In this document: positions 17,876 through 25,097 of the stretch, in pieces | Numbering within the stretch: position 1 is the stretch's first letter | Layout: each line of letters opens with the position of its first letter | From: an uncultured Subdoligranulum sp. | GTDB lineage: Bacteria; Bacillota; Clostridia; Christensenellales; CAG-314 | Direction of reading: 5' to 3' | Assembly: GCA_902496185.1 (NCBI GenBank) | Contig: CABUZX010000004.1 | Span: forward strand, 20,001 to 84,000 | DNA length: 64,000 nucleotides | The notes under the pieces: generated by a model | What the model saw: only the letters and a program-made list of their open reading frames with translations | Database searches by the model: none | What the model was told of the DNA's origin: nothing | Translations under genes and position numbers: made by a program

Positions 17876-17951
17876 TGGCCCCATGGTCTAAGGGTTAGGA
17901 CACCACCCTTTCACGGTGGCAATAGGGGTTCGAATCCCCTTGGGGTCACCA
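17876..17951 (+). tRNA. tRNA-Glu (TTC)
   Basis: A 76-nt cloverleaf with encoded CCA, anticodon stem CCACC/GGTGG around CTTTCAC, and TGGCCCC/GGGGTCA acceptor. It is the last gene of the three-tRNA transcript. Confidence 0.93.
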
Positions 17952-17954
17952 AAC

Positions 17955-18005
17955 AAAACAAAGACAAACCCGTTTCCTTTAGGAGACGGGTTCGTCTTTG
18001 TTTTT
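17955..18005 (+). terminator. Terminator of the tRNA cluster
   Basis: A long, nearly perfect hairpin (ACAAAGAC AAACCCGTTTCC pairing with GGAGACGGGTT CGTCTTTGT) followed by a T-run. Confidence 0.85.
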
Positions 18006-18032
18006 AAGTTAAAAAAGTAAGCGAAACCAATC

Positions 18033-18072
18033 AAAATAGGCACTTTCATAGTTTGAGAGTGTCTATTTTTTG
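18033..18072. terminator. Hairpin downstream of plsC-like gene
   Basis: ATAGGCACT pairs with AGTGTCTAT (one G-T pair), flanked by A- and T-runs. It could end transcription in either direction. The rest of the 246-base interval to 18197 is A+T-rich, with nothing else recognised. Confidence 0.45.
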
Positions 18073-18197
18073 TTTATATGCTTAAACGTTACTGCGAATT
18101 TGAAATATTTAACAAATTCTAAAATTGTCATTTATGGCGATAAGCAATATATAAATTTTATAACAAAAAATTTATTATAAGCTTGTTTCCTTTTCAT

Positions 18198-19022
18198 TTA
18201 CATTGTTTTTTTATAGGTGTCTATATTTTGGTCCGTGTTATAAGTTTTGTCTCCCATCTTTACGCCAACCAATCCTTGCACTACGTGGTAAGCCTCTGCG
18301 TGCAGTTTATCTATTGCTTCTGCTTGGGACAAAGCCTTATCGACGTACAGCGGTTCTCCCACGTGCAAATCCACGCAAGGCGCTTTGCCAAACAGCTTAA
18401 AAATCCCTTTTCGCTCCCTAAAGGATAACCCTATAGGGATAACGGGCTTGTCGTGTCTTACGGCGTACTTAAATATTGCCTTTTTAAAAGGGCGCACGTC
18501 CGGATAATAAAACCACATACTGCCCTCAGGAAAGAAGTGTAGCCATTTTTTAGCCTCAAGCACCTGCCCTATTGATTTTTGAAACTTTGCCATGGCTCTT
18601 ATATTGTCGGTCGGCACGGGAATACCCCCTACCCAACGTATCAACGGACCGTTTGGACCTTCAAAATTGGTTTTCCACCCCGGGTGATATTGCAAATGCG
18701 GGCGTATTGCTTTAAGCACGCACAAATAATCCCACATAAACACGTGGTTCGCAATAGTAATTGCGCCCTCCTTAAACTCTTTTTTGTGCTTTTTTAAATT
18801 TTTTCTCCCGTAAATTTTCAAACCGTGACGCAACGAACACACGGGAAAAGCAACCAAGTTGAGCGCCAACCACAGTACGCCACGACTAACCTTGTGCCAA
18901 AACCCCTTGGGCAAATACTCGTAATTTTCGTCAAAATGAGTGTCTCTTAAGTGCTTGACGGTAATCATATGCTCGTCACTGCGCTCGGGATACGTCAAAT
19001 CCAGATTGTGCCTATAATACAT
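18198..19022 (-). CDS. 1-acyl-sn-glycerol-3-phosphate acyltransferase (PlsC family)
   Basis: A 274-residue membrane-associated acyltransferase expected to convert lysophosphatidic acid to phosphatidic acid in phospholipid synthesis. The HX4D catalytic motif is in ANHVFMWDYL, and the substrate-binding FPEGS is in LHFFPEGSMW. A hydrophobic segment (VLWLALNLVAFPVCSL) precedes the catalytic domain. The start at 19022 has AAGGA upstream at a somewhat long distance. It is monocistronic with its own promoter. Confidence 0.85.
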   Translation of the reverse strand: MYYRHNLDLTYPERSDEHMITVKHLRDTHFDENYEYLPKGFWHKVSRGVLWLALNLVAFPVCSLRHGLKIYGRKNLKKHKKEFKEGAITIANHVFMWDYLCVLKAIRPHLQYHPGWKTNFEGPNGPLIRWVGGIPVPTDNIRAMAKFQKSIGQVLEAKKWLHFFPEGSMWFYYPDVRPFKKAIFKYAVRHDKPVIPIGLSFRERKGIFKLFGKAPCVDLHVGEPLYVDKALSQAEAIDKLHAEAYHVVQGLVGVKMGDKTYNTDQNIDTYKKTM

Positions 19023-19054
19023 AAAAACTTTTTCCTTGCCGTGTAATTAAAATA

Positions 19055-19083
19055 ATTATACTTAATTTTTTCTTTTTTTACAA
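19055..19083 (-). promoter_or_regulatory. Promoter of the plsC-like gene
   Basis: Minus strand: TTGTAA (19078-19083), 17-base spacer, TATAAT (19055-19060). Confidence 0.65.
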
Positions 19084-19087
19084 GCGC

Positions 19088-19130
19088 TTTAATTCAAAAA
19101 AAGAACACTTTCCGCTTTTAATTCAAAAAA
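19088..19130. repeat. Direct repeat upstream of plsC-like promoter
   Basis: TTTAATTCAAAAAA occurs at 19088-19101 and again at 19117-19130, a 29-base period. The pair sits just upstream of the -35 box of the plsC-like gene and before the divergent DUF1294 promoter. It may be a regulator binding pair; no known operator was matched. Confidence 0.45.
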
Positions 19131-19160
19131 CGTATGCCAACAAAAAATATCTTTTGCGGG

Positions 19161-19189
19161 TTGATTTTTTTAGCGTCGATTGTTATAAT
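19161..19189 (+). promoter_or_regulatory. Promoter of the DUF1294 / ABC-F unit
   Basis: TTGATT (19161-19166), 17-base spacer, TATAAT (19184-19189). The ATG at 19209 follows a short leader with AGGAG, so the longer frame from 19134 is not used. Confidence 0.75.
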
Positions 19190-19208
19190 GTTTTGTAGGA
19201 GAAATTTT

Positions 19209-19514
19209 ATGACGAAAGAACAACTGATATTAATTTACGGAATATATCTTATCGCGCTATCGCTGTTTACCTTTGCAATTTACGCAATAGACAAAAACAA
19301 AGCAAAACGCAACGCAAGGCGCGTTTCGGAAAAATTTTTGCTTACGGCGTCGTTGCTTGGCGGGGCGGTTGGCGGATTTTTGGCAATGCAACTTTTTAGA
19401 CACAAAACCAAGGGAGAACATTGGTATTTTACTGCGCTTAACCTTTTGGGCATAATAATACATCTTGCTTTGATGATATATCTCGTCTTTTTTGCTCCCT
19501 TTACAACCATTTAG
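19209..19514 (+). CDS. DUF1294 family membrane protein
   Basis: A 101-residue protein with three or four hydrophobic segments around a conserved core: AIDKNKAKRNARRVSE, then LLGGAVGGFLAMQLFRHKTK. The DKxxA...R(V/I)xE...GGxxG...RHKTK pattern is the DUF1294 signature. Function is unknown. The start at 19209 follows AGGAG. It is followed after 24 bases by the ABC-F gene and is probably co-transcribed with it. Confidence 0.8.
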   Translation: MTKEQLILIYGIYLIALSLFTFAIYAIDKNKAKRNARRVSEKFLLTASLLGGAVGGFLAMQLFRHKTKGEHWYFTALNLLGIIIHLALMIYLVFFAPFTTI

Positions 19515-19538
19515 TCACCCTACAACCAAGGAGAACAA

Positions 19539-21461
19539 ATGCTATTTAAAATCACCAACGGCGGAGTGTCCTTTGGCGCGGACACAGTGTTAGAAAATAT
19601 TAATTTTGAAATCCGCGAACGCGACAAAATTGCCATAGTCGGCAGAAACGGTTGCGGAAAAACCACTCTTTTAAAGTGCATCACCGGAGAAATTTTGCCA
19701 GAAGAAGGCACGGGCGAAGAGCCTTTTGTTGTGTCCGCTCAAAATGGACTAATTGTCGGCCACCTTAAACAAATAGCTTTTGAAGATGACTCCGCCACGT
19801 TAGAGCAAGAAGTTTTAAAGGTTTTTAAACGGCTTTTGGATACGGAAGACAAAATGCAAAAGCTTTTGGCGGAAATCGACCTTTGCCCTGATGAAAACAA
19901 AATTAAAACTTTTTCCGCCCTGCAAGAAAAATTTGAATTTTTAGGCGGATATACCTACAAAAAAGAATACACCGCCCTTATAAACAAATTTGGTTTTTCC
20001 AACGACCTAAATAAAAGACTCAACGAGTTTTCTGGCGGGCAACGCACAAAAATCGCCTTGATAAAATTGCTTTTGTCTCACCCCGACGTTTTGGTTTTGG
20101 ACGAACCCACCAACCACTTGGACGTTTCTGCAGTCAGATGGTTAGAAAATTATATCAAAAACTACAAATCCGCAGTGGTCGTGGTTTCGCACGACAGAAT
20201 GTTTGTGGAGCGCATTGCAAACAAGGTTTATGAAATAGAATACGGCGAAACACGCTGTTACAACGGCAATTACTCCTCGTTTGAACAGCAAAAACGCGCA
20301 AACTACCAAAAACAACTCAAGGACCACGAATATCAGCAGGCGGAAATAAAGCGCCTAATGCGCCTTGTAGAAAGGTTTCGATACAAAGCCACCAAAGCCT
20401 CTATGGTTCAATCAAAACTAAAACAGATTGAACACATGAAAAAAATCGACAAACCCAACCGCTACGACCTAAAAACCTTTCACGCCAACTTTCAGCCCCG
20501 TATAGAAAGCGTCAAAAACGCTCTGTTTGTAAAAAACCTTGCAATCGGCTACGACAACCTTCTTGCTACCGTCGATTTAGAACTTTTTAAAGGTCAAAAA
20601 CTCGGCGTAGTAGGCGACAACGGCGTGGGCAAATCTACCTTTTTAAAAACCCTCGTAGGCGAAACACCCCCACTATCGGGTAGTTTTGAATTTGGACTTA
20701 AGACGGAAATCGGATACTTCAACCAACAAATGGCGCAGTACTCTAGCCCCAAAACCGTATTCGACGATTTTTATGACGAATTTCCCCTACTCAACGAGAC
20801 GGAAGTACGTACAGCTTTGGGTTCTTTCCTTTTTTCCGGCGAAGACGTGTTTAAAAACGTAAACGACCTATCGGGTGGCGAAAGAGTGCGTCTTGCGCTA
20901 TGCAAAATACTCAAACGCCGTCCAAACTTTTTGATTTTGGACGAACCTACCAACCACATGGATATCGTCGGTAAGGAAACGTTAGAAAATATGCTTAAGG
21001 AATATCAAGGCACGGTAATAGTCGTGTCTCACGACAGATATTTTGTCAACAAGGTCGCTGACAGACTGCTGGTATTTGAAAAAAACGAGGCAAAATTTTA
21101 CCCTTGCGCCTACGAGCAATACGAGCTTGCCGAAAAGGAAAAACAAGAGGCTCTCGCTCTTTCTTCCGCCGACGCCAAAACCCCTACCGCATTGCAAAAA
21201 GGCAAAAAGAAAAACTTTTCTACCCCGCTTAAGGACAAACAAAAACTGCAACGTAGACAAGCCAAGATAGAAGAACTTATTGCAAAAACGGAAGAACAAA
21301 TTACTTTGCTAAACGACCAATTACAAAGCCAAGAAGTCTACTCTGACTACAAAAAAGTGCAGGAAATTCAAGATAAACTCCAACAACTTTCCACCGAGCA
21401 GGAAACACTCTCCGACGAGTGGCTAACCGTTACCACCGAACTTGAAAAGTTGGAAATTTAA
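19539..21461 (+). CDS. ABC-F family ATPase (YdiF/Uup-like)
   Basis: A 640-residue soluble protein with two ABC ATPase domains and no membrane segment. Domain 1 has VGRNGCGKTTLLK, FSGGQRTKIALIK and VLVLDEPTNHLD; domain 2 has VGDNGVGKSTFLK, LSGGERVRLALCK and FLILDEPTNHMD. Between them lies the basic helical linker of ABC-F proteins (residues ~245-310), and at the end a coiled-coil tail (~560-640, KIEELIAKTEEQ...). ABC-F proteins act on the ribosome, as translation factors or, in some cases, antibiotic-protection factors. The C-terminal tail and linker point to the housekeeping YdiF/Uup side, but resistance activity cannot be ruled out. AAGGAG precedes the ATG. Confidence 0.9.
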   Translation: MLFKITNGGVSFGADTVLENINFEIRERDKIAIVGRNGCGKTTLLKCITGEILPEEGTGEEPFVVSAQNGLIVGHLKQIAFEDDSATLEQEVLKVFKRLLDTEDKMQKLLAEIDLCPDENKIKTFSALQEKFEFLGGYTYKKEYTALINKFGFSNDLNKRLNEFSGGQRTKIALIKLLLSHPDVLVLDEPTNHLDVSAVRWLENYIKNYKSAVVVVSHDRMFVERIANKVYEIEYGETRCYNGNYSSFEQQKRANYQKQLKDHEYQQAEIKRLMRLVERFRYKATKASMVQSKLKQIEHMKKIDKPNRYDLKTFHANFQPRIESVKNALFVKNLAIGYDNLLATVDLELFKGQKLGVVGDNGVGKSTFLKTLVGETPPLSGSFEFGLKTEIGYFNQQMAQYSSPKTVFDDFYDEFPLLNETEVRTALGSFLFSGEDVFKNVNDLSGGERVRLALCKILKRRPNFLILDEPTNHMDIVGKETLENMLKEYQGTVIVVSHDRYFVNKVADRLLVFEKNEAKFYPCAYEQYELAEKEKQEALALSSADAKTPTALQKGKKKNFSTPLKDKQKLQRRQAKIEELIAKTEEQITLLNDQLQSQEVYSDYKKVQEIQDKLQQLSTEQETLSDEWLTVTTELEKLEI

Positions 21462-21510
21462 CCAACCACAAAATAAATATCAAAAAATTAACTAATTTTT
21501 TCAACAAACC

Positions 21511-21536
21511 AAAAAAGCACCTAAGGGTGCTTTTTT
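21511..21536. terminator. Terminator of the ABC-F gene
   Basis: The stem AAAAAAGCACC/GGTGCTTTTTT is followed directly by the dispersed repeat. It is symmetric, so it may also serve the converging SDR gene. Confidence 0.85.
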
Positions 21537-21541
21537 CTATC

Positions 21542-21652
21542 GTCATACTGAGCGCAAGCGAAGTATCTCAAGATTTTTCGATTGCCCGTCAAGTAGGAAA
21601 CTCTCAAAATGACAATTCTCTACCGTCATACTGAGCGCAAGCGAAGTATCTC
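21542..21652. repeat. Dispersed imperfect palindromic repeat, copy C (reverse orientation)
   Basis: Two identical 28-base copies, GTCATACTGAGCGCAAGCGA plus AGTATCTC, lie at 21542-21569 and 21625-21652. Between them is a middle part that on the minus strand reads TTGTCATTTTGAGAG...CGAAAAATCT, matching the right arm of copy A. Read on the minus strand, the order is arm, right arm, second arm, terminator. Confidence 0.8.
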
Positions 21653-21664
21653 AACCACGTACCG

Positions 21665-22456
21665 TCACTTTAGCACGCGTTTAATTATCCACGTTTGCCA
21701 ACGTTGAGGCAAGCAGTTAAGCAACAAAAGCAAGGGATTTCGGTTGATTTTGTAAACGTATTTAGGATTTTTTATTTCAAGAATTTTTGCCGTCTTTTTT
21801 GCTATTTTTGTCGGCGGAACGTTTTTGGACTCTACCCTATCCACTATTTTTTTAAACCGTTTGGCGTTGCAAGTATATATTTTGGTATTATCGCAAAAAT
21901 TATCCAAGGCGCGTACAGACGCCACGAGCATTTCCGTTTTGACAGCCCCAAGACGCAAAACCACAACTTGCACGCCAAGCAACTGCAATTCCATACGCAA
22001 GGAATACGCGTATTTGTCCAACGTGCTTTTGGTAATGGCGTACAACCCCGTAAAGGGCAACGGCGCAAGAGGCGCAAGTTCGCTCGTAGTAATTATCACC
22101 TTGCTACCGTTTTTTAGCAAGGGAAAAAATATTTTGTTAACCCTATATGCGCCAAAAACGTTTACGTCAAAAGCGCGACAAAAGTCTATTTCGGAAATTT
22201 CCACCAAGGAATCCAAACAGTATTTACCCGCAAAGTGCAATACTGCAAATAATTCGTCCGTAATGGCTTTTACCTTGTTGAAAGCGTCAATTAGACTGTC
22301 TTCGTCCGTCACGTCCGCCGTCAATGGAAAATAATTGTTTTTTGGTTCGGAATAAAATTTATCTATTCCAAAAACGAAATAACCCTGCGACAGCAATTTT
22401 TCTACCACGGCTTTGCCCATACCGCCATAAGAACCTGTTACTAAAACGTATTTCAT
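21665..22456 (-). CDS. Short-chain dehydrogenase/reductase
   Basis: A 263-residue Rossmann-fold oxidoreductase. It has the cofactor motif VLVTGSYGGMG at residues 4-14, the LHFAG segment (NNAG equivalent), the catalytic serine region IITTSE, and YxxxK in GLYAITKSTLDKY. The C-terminal ~70 residues are basic with a hydrophobic patch (NPLLLLLNCL), suggesting membrane association. Substrate is unknown; it resembles the wider 17-beta-HSD-like SDR group. The ATG at 22456 with AAGGAG 6 bases away is chosen over the longer frame. Confidence 0.82.
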   Translation of the reverse strand: MKYVLVTGSYGGMGKAVVEKLLSQGYFVFGIDKFYSEPKNNYFPLTADVTDEDSLIDAFNKVKAITDELFAVLHFAGKYCLDSLVEISEIDFCRAFDVNVFGAYRVNKIFFPLLKNGSKVIITTSELAPLAPLPFTGLYAITKSTLDKYAYSLRMELQLLGVQVVVLRLGAVKTEMLVASVRALDNFCDNTKIYTCNAKRFKKIVDRVESKNVPPTKIAKKTAKILEIKNPKYVYKINRNPLLLLLNCLPQRWQTWIIKRVLK

Positions 22457-22472
22457 AGCTACTCCTTGTCTT

Positions 22473-22501
22473 ATTATACCAAAACAAGGCGATTTTAGCA
22501 A
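22473..22501 (-). promoter_or_regulatory. Promoter of the SDR gene
   Basis: Minus strand: TTGCTA (22496-22501), 17-base spacer, TATAAT (22473-22478). A start 15 bases further on leaves room for the AAGGAG site. Confidence 0.65.
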
Positions 22502-22589
22502 TAAAATTAGCTTTTTAAAACAAAAAGCCAGTTTACAAAAAGACCTAAAAAAATTTTTTTATTTTTTTTAAAAAATTTGCCCATATTTG

Positions 22590-22618
22590 TTTGCATTTTT
22601 TTAATTTTGTGCTATACT
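22590..22618 (+). promoter_or_regulatory. Promoter of tRNA-Val
   Basis: A weak -35 (TTTGCA/TTGCAT at 22590-22596) and -10 TATACT (22613-22618), 30 bases before the tRNA. Confidence 0.55.
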
Positions 22619-22647
22619 ATCTTAGCGTTTAGCAAAACTATCTACTT

Positions 22648-22723
22648 GGGAGTATAGCTCAGCTGGGAGAGCACCTGCCTTACAAGCAGGGGGTCACAGG
22701 TTCGAGCCCTGTTGTTCCCACCA
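22648..22723 (+). tRNA. tRNA-Val (TAC)
   Basis: A 76-nt cloverleaf with encoded CCA; the anticodon loop CTTACAA gives anticodon TAC. The acceptor stem GGGAGTA/TGTTCCC includes two G-U wobbles. Confidence 0.92.
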
Positions 22724-22725
22724 AC

Positions 22726-22766
22726 AAAAACAGAACTTTTGTCTACCAAAAGTTCTGTTTTTGTTT
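22726..22766 (+). terminator. Terminator of tRNA-Val
   Basis: The stem AAAAACAGAACTTTTG/CAAAAGTTCTGTTTTT has a TCTAC loop and a T-rich tail. Confidence 0.88.
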
Positions 22767-22902
22767 ATCCAAACCGTAGGCTTGGTATATCATCACGCGA
22801 TAGCAGAATTATCCCTATAATTTAATGAGATACCCTACCGACAAAGGGGCGTTTTTTTGATTGATTTTTTAGTCAAAAGCATCAAACTCTACGGATAGTA
22901 GG

Positions 22903-22930
22903 TTGATTTTGCAAAAATCTTTGCTATAAT
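22903..22930 (+). promoter_or_regulatory. Promoter of the XRE/zinc-ribbon gene
   Basis: TTGATT (22903-22908), 16-base spacer, TATAAT (22925-22930), then a short leader with CAGGAG before the ATG at 22952. Confidence 0.65.
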
Positions 22931-22951
22931 AATATTGACAGGAGCTCCAAA

Positions 22952-23557
22952 ATGGATCAGGTAAAAATCGGAAAGTTTATTCAATCAATGCGTAAAGAAC
23001 AAAAACTCACACAGCGCCAACTTGCAGACAAACTCGGTGTTTCGGACAAAGCCGTTTCAAAGTGGGAGACAGGCAACGGTCTACCCGACGTAAGCCTTAT
23101 GATGCCGTTGTGTCAAATTTTGAATATAAGCGCAAACGAATTGCTTTCCGCCCAAAAACTCGACCAAAATCAATATTATCAAAAAGCGGAGGAAAACGTT
23201 ATGGATCTTGTAAACGAAAAACAAAAAAATAAAAAACTCGTCCTTTTTTATACCCTACTTACTTTGTGCAATATAATTGTTAGCTTAACATTGATATTTG
23301 TCGCTTCTTTTATAGAAATGGACGATTGGCAAAGAATTTTATTCATTTCTATAGCCTTTGTCTGTGTGATGGCAGGAGCAATTTCTGCTTGCGTTATTGA
23401 CAACAGCGCAGGTTATTTTGAGTGCCGACATTGTGGCGAACGCTTTGTGCCAAGCGACAAAAGTCATATTTTTGCCATTCACACCATTACGACGAGACGT
23501 CTCAAATGCCCCAAGTGTGGCAAAACAAGCTACTGCAAAAAACGTTTAAGCAAATAA
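22952..23557 (+). CDS. XRE-type HTH protein with membrane anchor and zinc ribbon
   Basis: This 201-residue protein has three parts. Residues ~5-65 form a Cro/CI-type helix-turn-helix (KLTQRQLADKLGVSDKAVSKWE). Two hydrophobic segments around 95-145 follow (VLFYTLLTLCNIIVSLTLIF and ILFISIAFVCVMAGAISACV). The C-terminal tail has CRHCGERF...CPKCGKTSYCKK, two CxxC knuckles of a zinc ribbon that may face the cytoplasm. The layout suggests a membrane-tethered regulator. No partner gene is adjacent, and its target is unknown. Confidence 0.75.
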   Translation: MDQVKIGKFIQSMRKEQKLTQRQLADKLGVSDKAVSKWETGNGLPDVSLMMPLCQILNISANELLSAQKLDQNQYYQKAEENVMDLVNEKQKNKKLVLFYTLLTLCNIIVSLTLIFVASFIEMDDWQRILFISIAFVCVMAGAISACVIDNSAGYFECRHCGERFVPSDKSHIFAIHTITTRRLKCPKCGKTSYCKKRLSK

Positions 23558-23763
23558 AACAACCGCAAGGAATTTTCTTTGCGGTTTTTAAACTGTTTTT
23601 TACGTTTGACCGCTTGCAACCATAAGCAAAAACTCGCCTTGTCACAAAATATCGCTAAAAAACGTAGTATATTGTGATATAAGATTTTTGTAATGCCAAC
23701 GCGTAAAGCGTTTTCCTTGTTAATGTTATTTATTACATAACGTCAATTAAGGAGGACGAATTT

Positions 23764-24540
23764 ATGTGTTTTAATTTTTTTAACGATTGTGAAAATAGAA
23801 CAAATCACTGCTGTTCTTCCAATTGGAATTGCGGATGCAACAACTATCCTCGTTTTGTTGCCATACCGCAGTTTATACCCGGGCCCGTCGGCCCAAGAGG
23901 ATTTACGGGAGCTCAAGGCGTAGCAGGCCCACAAGGTCCTCAAGGCCCTATCGGTCCGGTTGGTCCTACAGGAGCAACAGGCGCTACTGGTCCGATTGGT
24001 CCTGCTGGTCCTACAGGAGCAACAGGCGCAACTGGCGCTACTGGGCCACAAGGTCCTATCGGTCCGGTTGGTCCGCAAGGCCCTACAGGCGCAACGGGAG
24101 CTACGGGGGCAACCGGCGCTACAGGCCCACAAGGTCCGCAAGGTGAACCGGGCGTAAACGACTCTGTTTATGCAGAAAGCGGAGCGCAAACGGTAACAGC
24201 AGGCGCGCAAATACCAATAATTCTTTCGGCAAGCACACCCGACACCACCTTAACCGTTGCAGACAACGCGGTAATTGCTCCTATCGGCACGTATTTGGTA
24301 AGCTTTGGAGGAACTGCCCTTTCGCCCGACGGCACTCTAATGGGCGTTCAACTTTACGTCAACGGCGTTGCTCAGGCAAACCAAAATCTTTTTGACACGG
24401 CAAGCGCGACAGAATACGGAAACGTTTCCAAAACAATGGTTTTGACGGTGGCTTCGGCAAGCAGTATTAGTATATTTAACTCTGCTACGTCAACGTCAAC
24501 CTATACCAACGCTTTTCTTACCGTCACTCGATTGGAATAA
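23764..24540 (+). CDS. BclA-like collagen-repeat surface protein
   Basis: A 258-residue protein of the bacterial collagen-like type. Residues 1-25 are unusually cysteine-rich (six Cys) with no signal peptide. Residues 40-132 are about 31 uninterrupted Gly-X-Y triplets, mostly [12 protein letters not shown] and GAT. Residues 133-258 form a beta-rich C-terminal domain ([20 protein letters not shown]...) like the trimerising TNF/C1q-like head of BclA exosporium proteins. GGAGG precedes the ATG. No signal peptide plus BclA-like layout fits a spore-surface filament assembled from the mother cell; this location is inferred. It is followed by a terminator shared with the converging mpg gene. Confidence 0.85.
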   Translation: MCFNFFNDCENRTNHCCSSNWNCGCNNYPRFVAIPQFIPGPVGPRGFTGAQGVAGPQGPQGPIGPVGPTGATGATGPIGPAGPTGATGATGATGPQGPIGPVGPQGPTGATGATGATGATGPQGPQGEPGVNDSVYAESGAQTVTAGAQIPIILSASTPDTTLTVADNAVIAPIGTYLVSFGGTALSPDGTLMGVQLYVNGVAQANQNLFDTASATEYGNVSKTMVLTVASASSISIFNSATSTSTYTNAFLTVTRLE

Positions 24541-24555
24541 TTTTTGAAATCCGAC

Positions 24556-24588
24556 AAAAAAAGCACCCTAAGGGTGCTTTTTAAATTA
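24556..24588. terminator. Bidirectional terminator between the collagen-like gene and mpg
   Basis: The stem AAAAAAGCACCC/GGGTGCTTTTT overlaps the last codons of mpg on the minus strand. Same stem family as the terminators at 21.5, 33.0 and 63.9 kb. Confidence 0.85.
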
Positions 24589-25096
24589 TTGCGACAAATC
24601 GCCACAATCTTTCTTGATCTTGTTTACTTGCATAACCTATCCCAACGCGCGGTTTTGCTACGGTTTTTGGACGATATCCGTCGTCTTCAAGCCATATTTC
24701 GTCACCCAAAAGCGACGCTGTGTTAAACTTGCGCGTAATCCCCAAGGCTTTAGTTGCTTTGCCCGGTCCGTTTGCGCCCTCAACCGCTCTAATAAGTACG
24801 GCTTCGGGGTGATTTTGCGCTCCCGTCACAACGTTAAACAACTCGTGTATGCCGTAACATAAGTAAACATAAGCAATACCGCCCCTTTCAAAAAGCGGAG
24901 CAGTACGCTTTGTTTTGCCCTTGTGCGCGTGACAAGCAGTGTCTTCTTCTCCAAAGTAGCACTCCGTTTCGGTAATACGCAGTTTTTTGATTGTTCCGTC
25001 TTCCGTTTTGACGCAAAGCAACTTGCCTACAATCTGCGGAGCAAGTTCCGTTGCCTCTTTGTCATAAAAGTCTTGTTTAAGTTTGTTTTTTGTCAT
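24581..25096 (-). CDS. DNA-3-methyladenine glycosylase (AAG/MPG family)
   Basis: This 171-residue base-excision glycosylase removes alkylated purines from DNA. Key segments are VGKLLCVK, the catalytic glutamate region RITETECYFGEEDTACHAHK, APLFERGGIAYVYLCYGIHE (the YVYxxYG motif) and GANGPGKATKALGI. It is slightly shorter than the usual ~190-200 residues. It starts one base after the addA stop with no ribosome binding site, so translation is probably coupled. It is the last gene of the addB-addA-mpg repair operon. Confidence 0.9.
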   Translation of the reverse strand: MTKNKLKQDFYDKEATELAPQIVGKLLCVKTEDGTIKKLRITETECYFGEEDTACHAHKGKTKRTAPLFERGGIAYVYLCYGIHELFNVVTGAQNHPEAVLIRAVEGANGPGKATKALGITRKFNTASLLGDEIWLEDDGYRPKTVAKPRVGIGYASKQDQERLWRFVAII

Positions 25097-25097
25097 A

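Noticed and set aside
19539..21461. ABC-F protein as an antibiotic resistance gene
   Set aside because: The linker and C-terminal tail resemble housekeeping YdiF/Uup-type members, and no resistance genes are nearby.
23743..24210. A 155-codon open frame on the minus strand over the collagen repeat
   Set aside because: It is a composition effect of the Gly-X-Y repeat read backwards (Cys/Arg/Thr/Ser-rich), with no start signals or domain.
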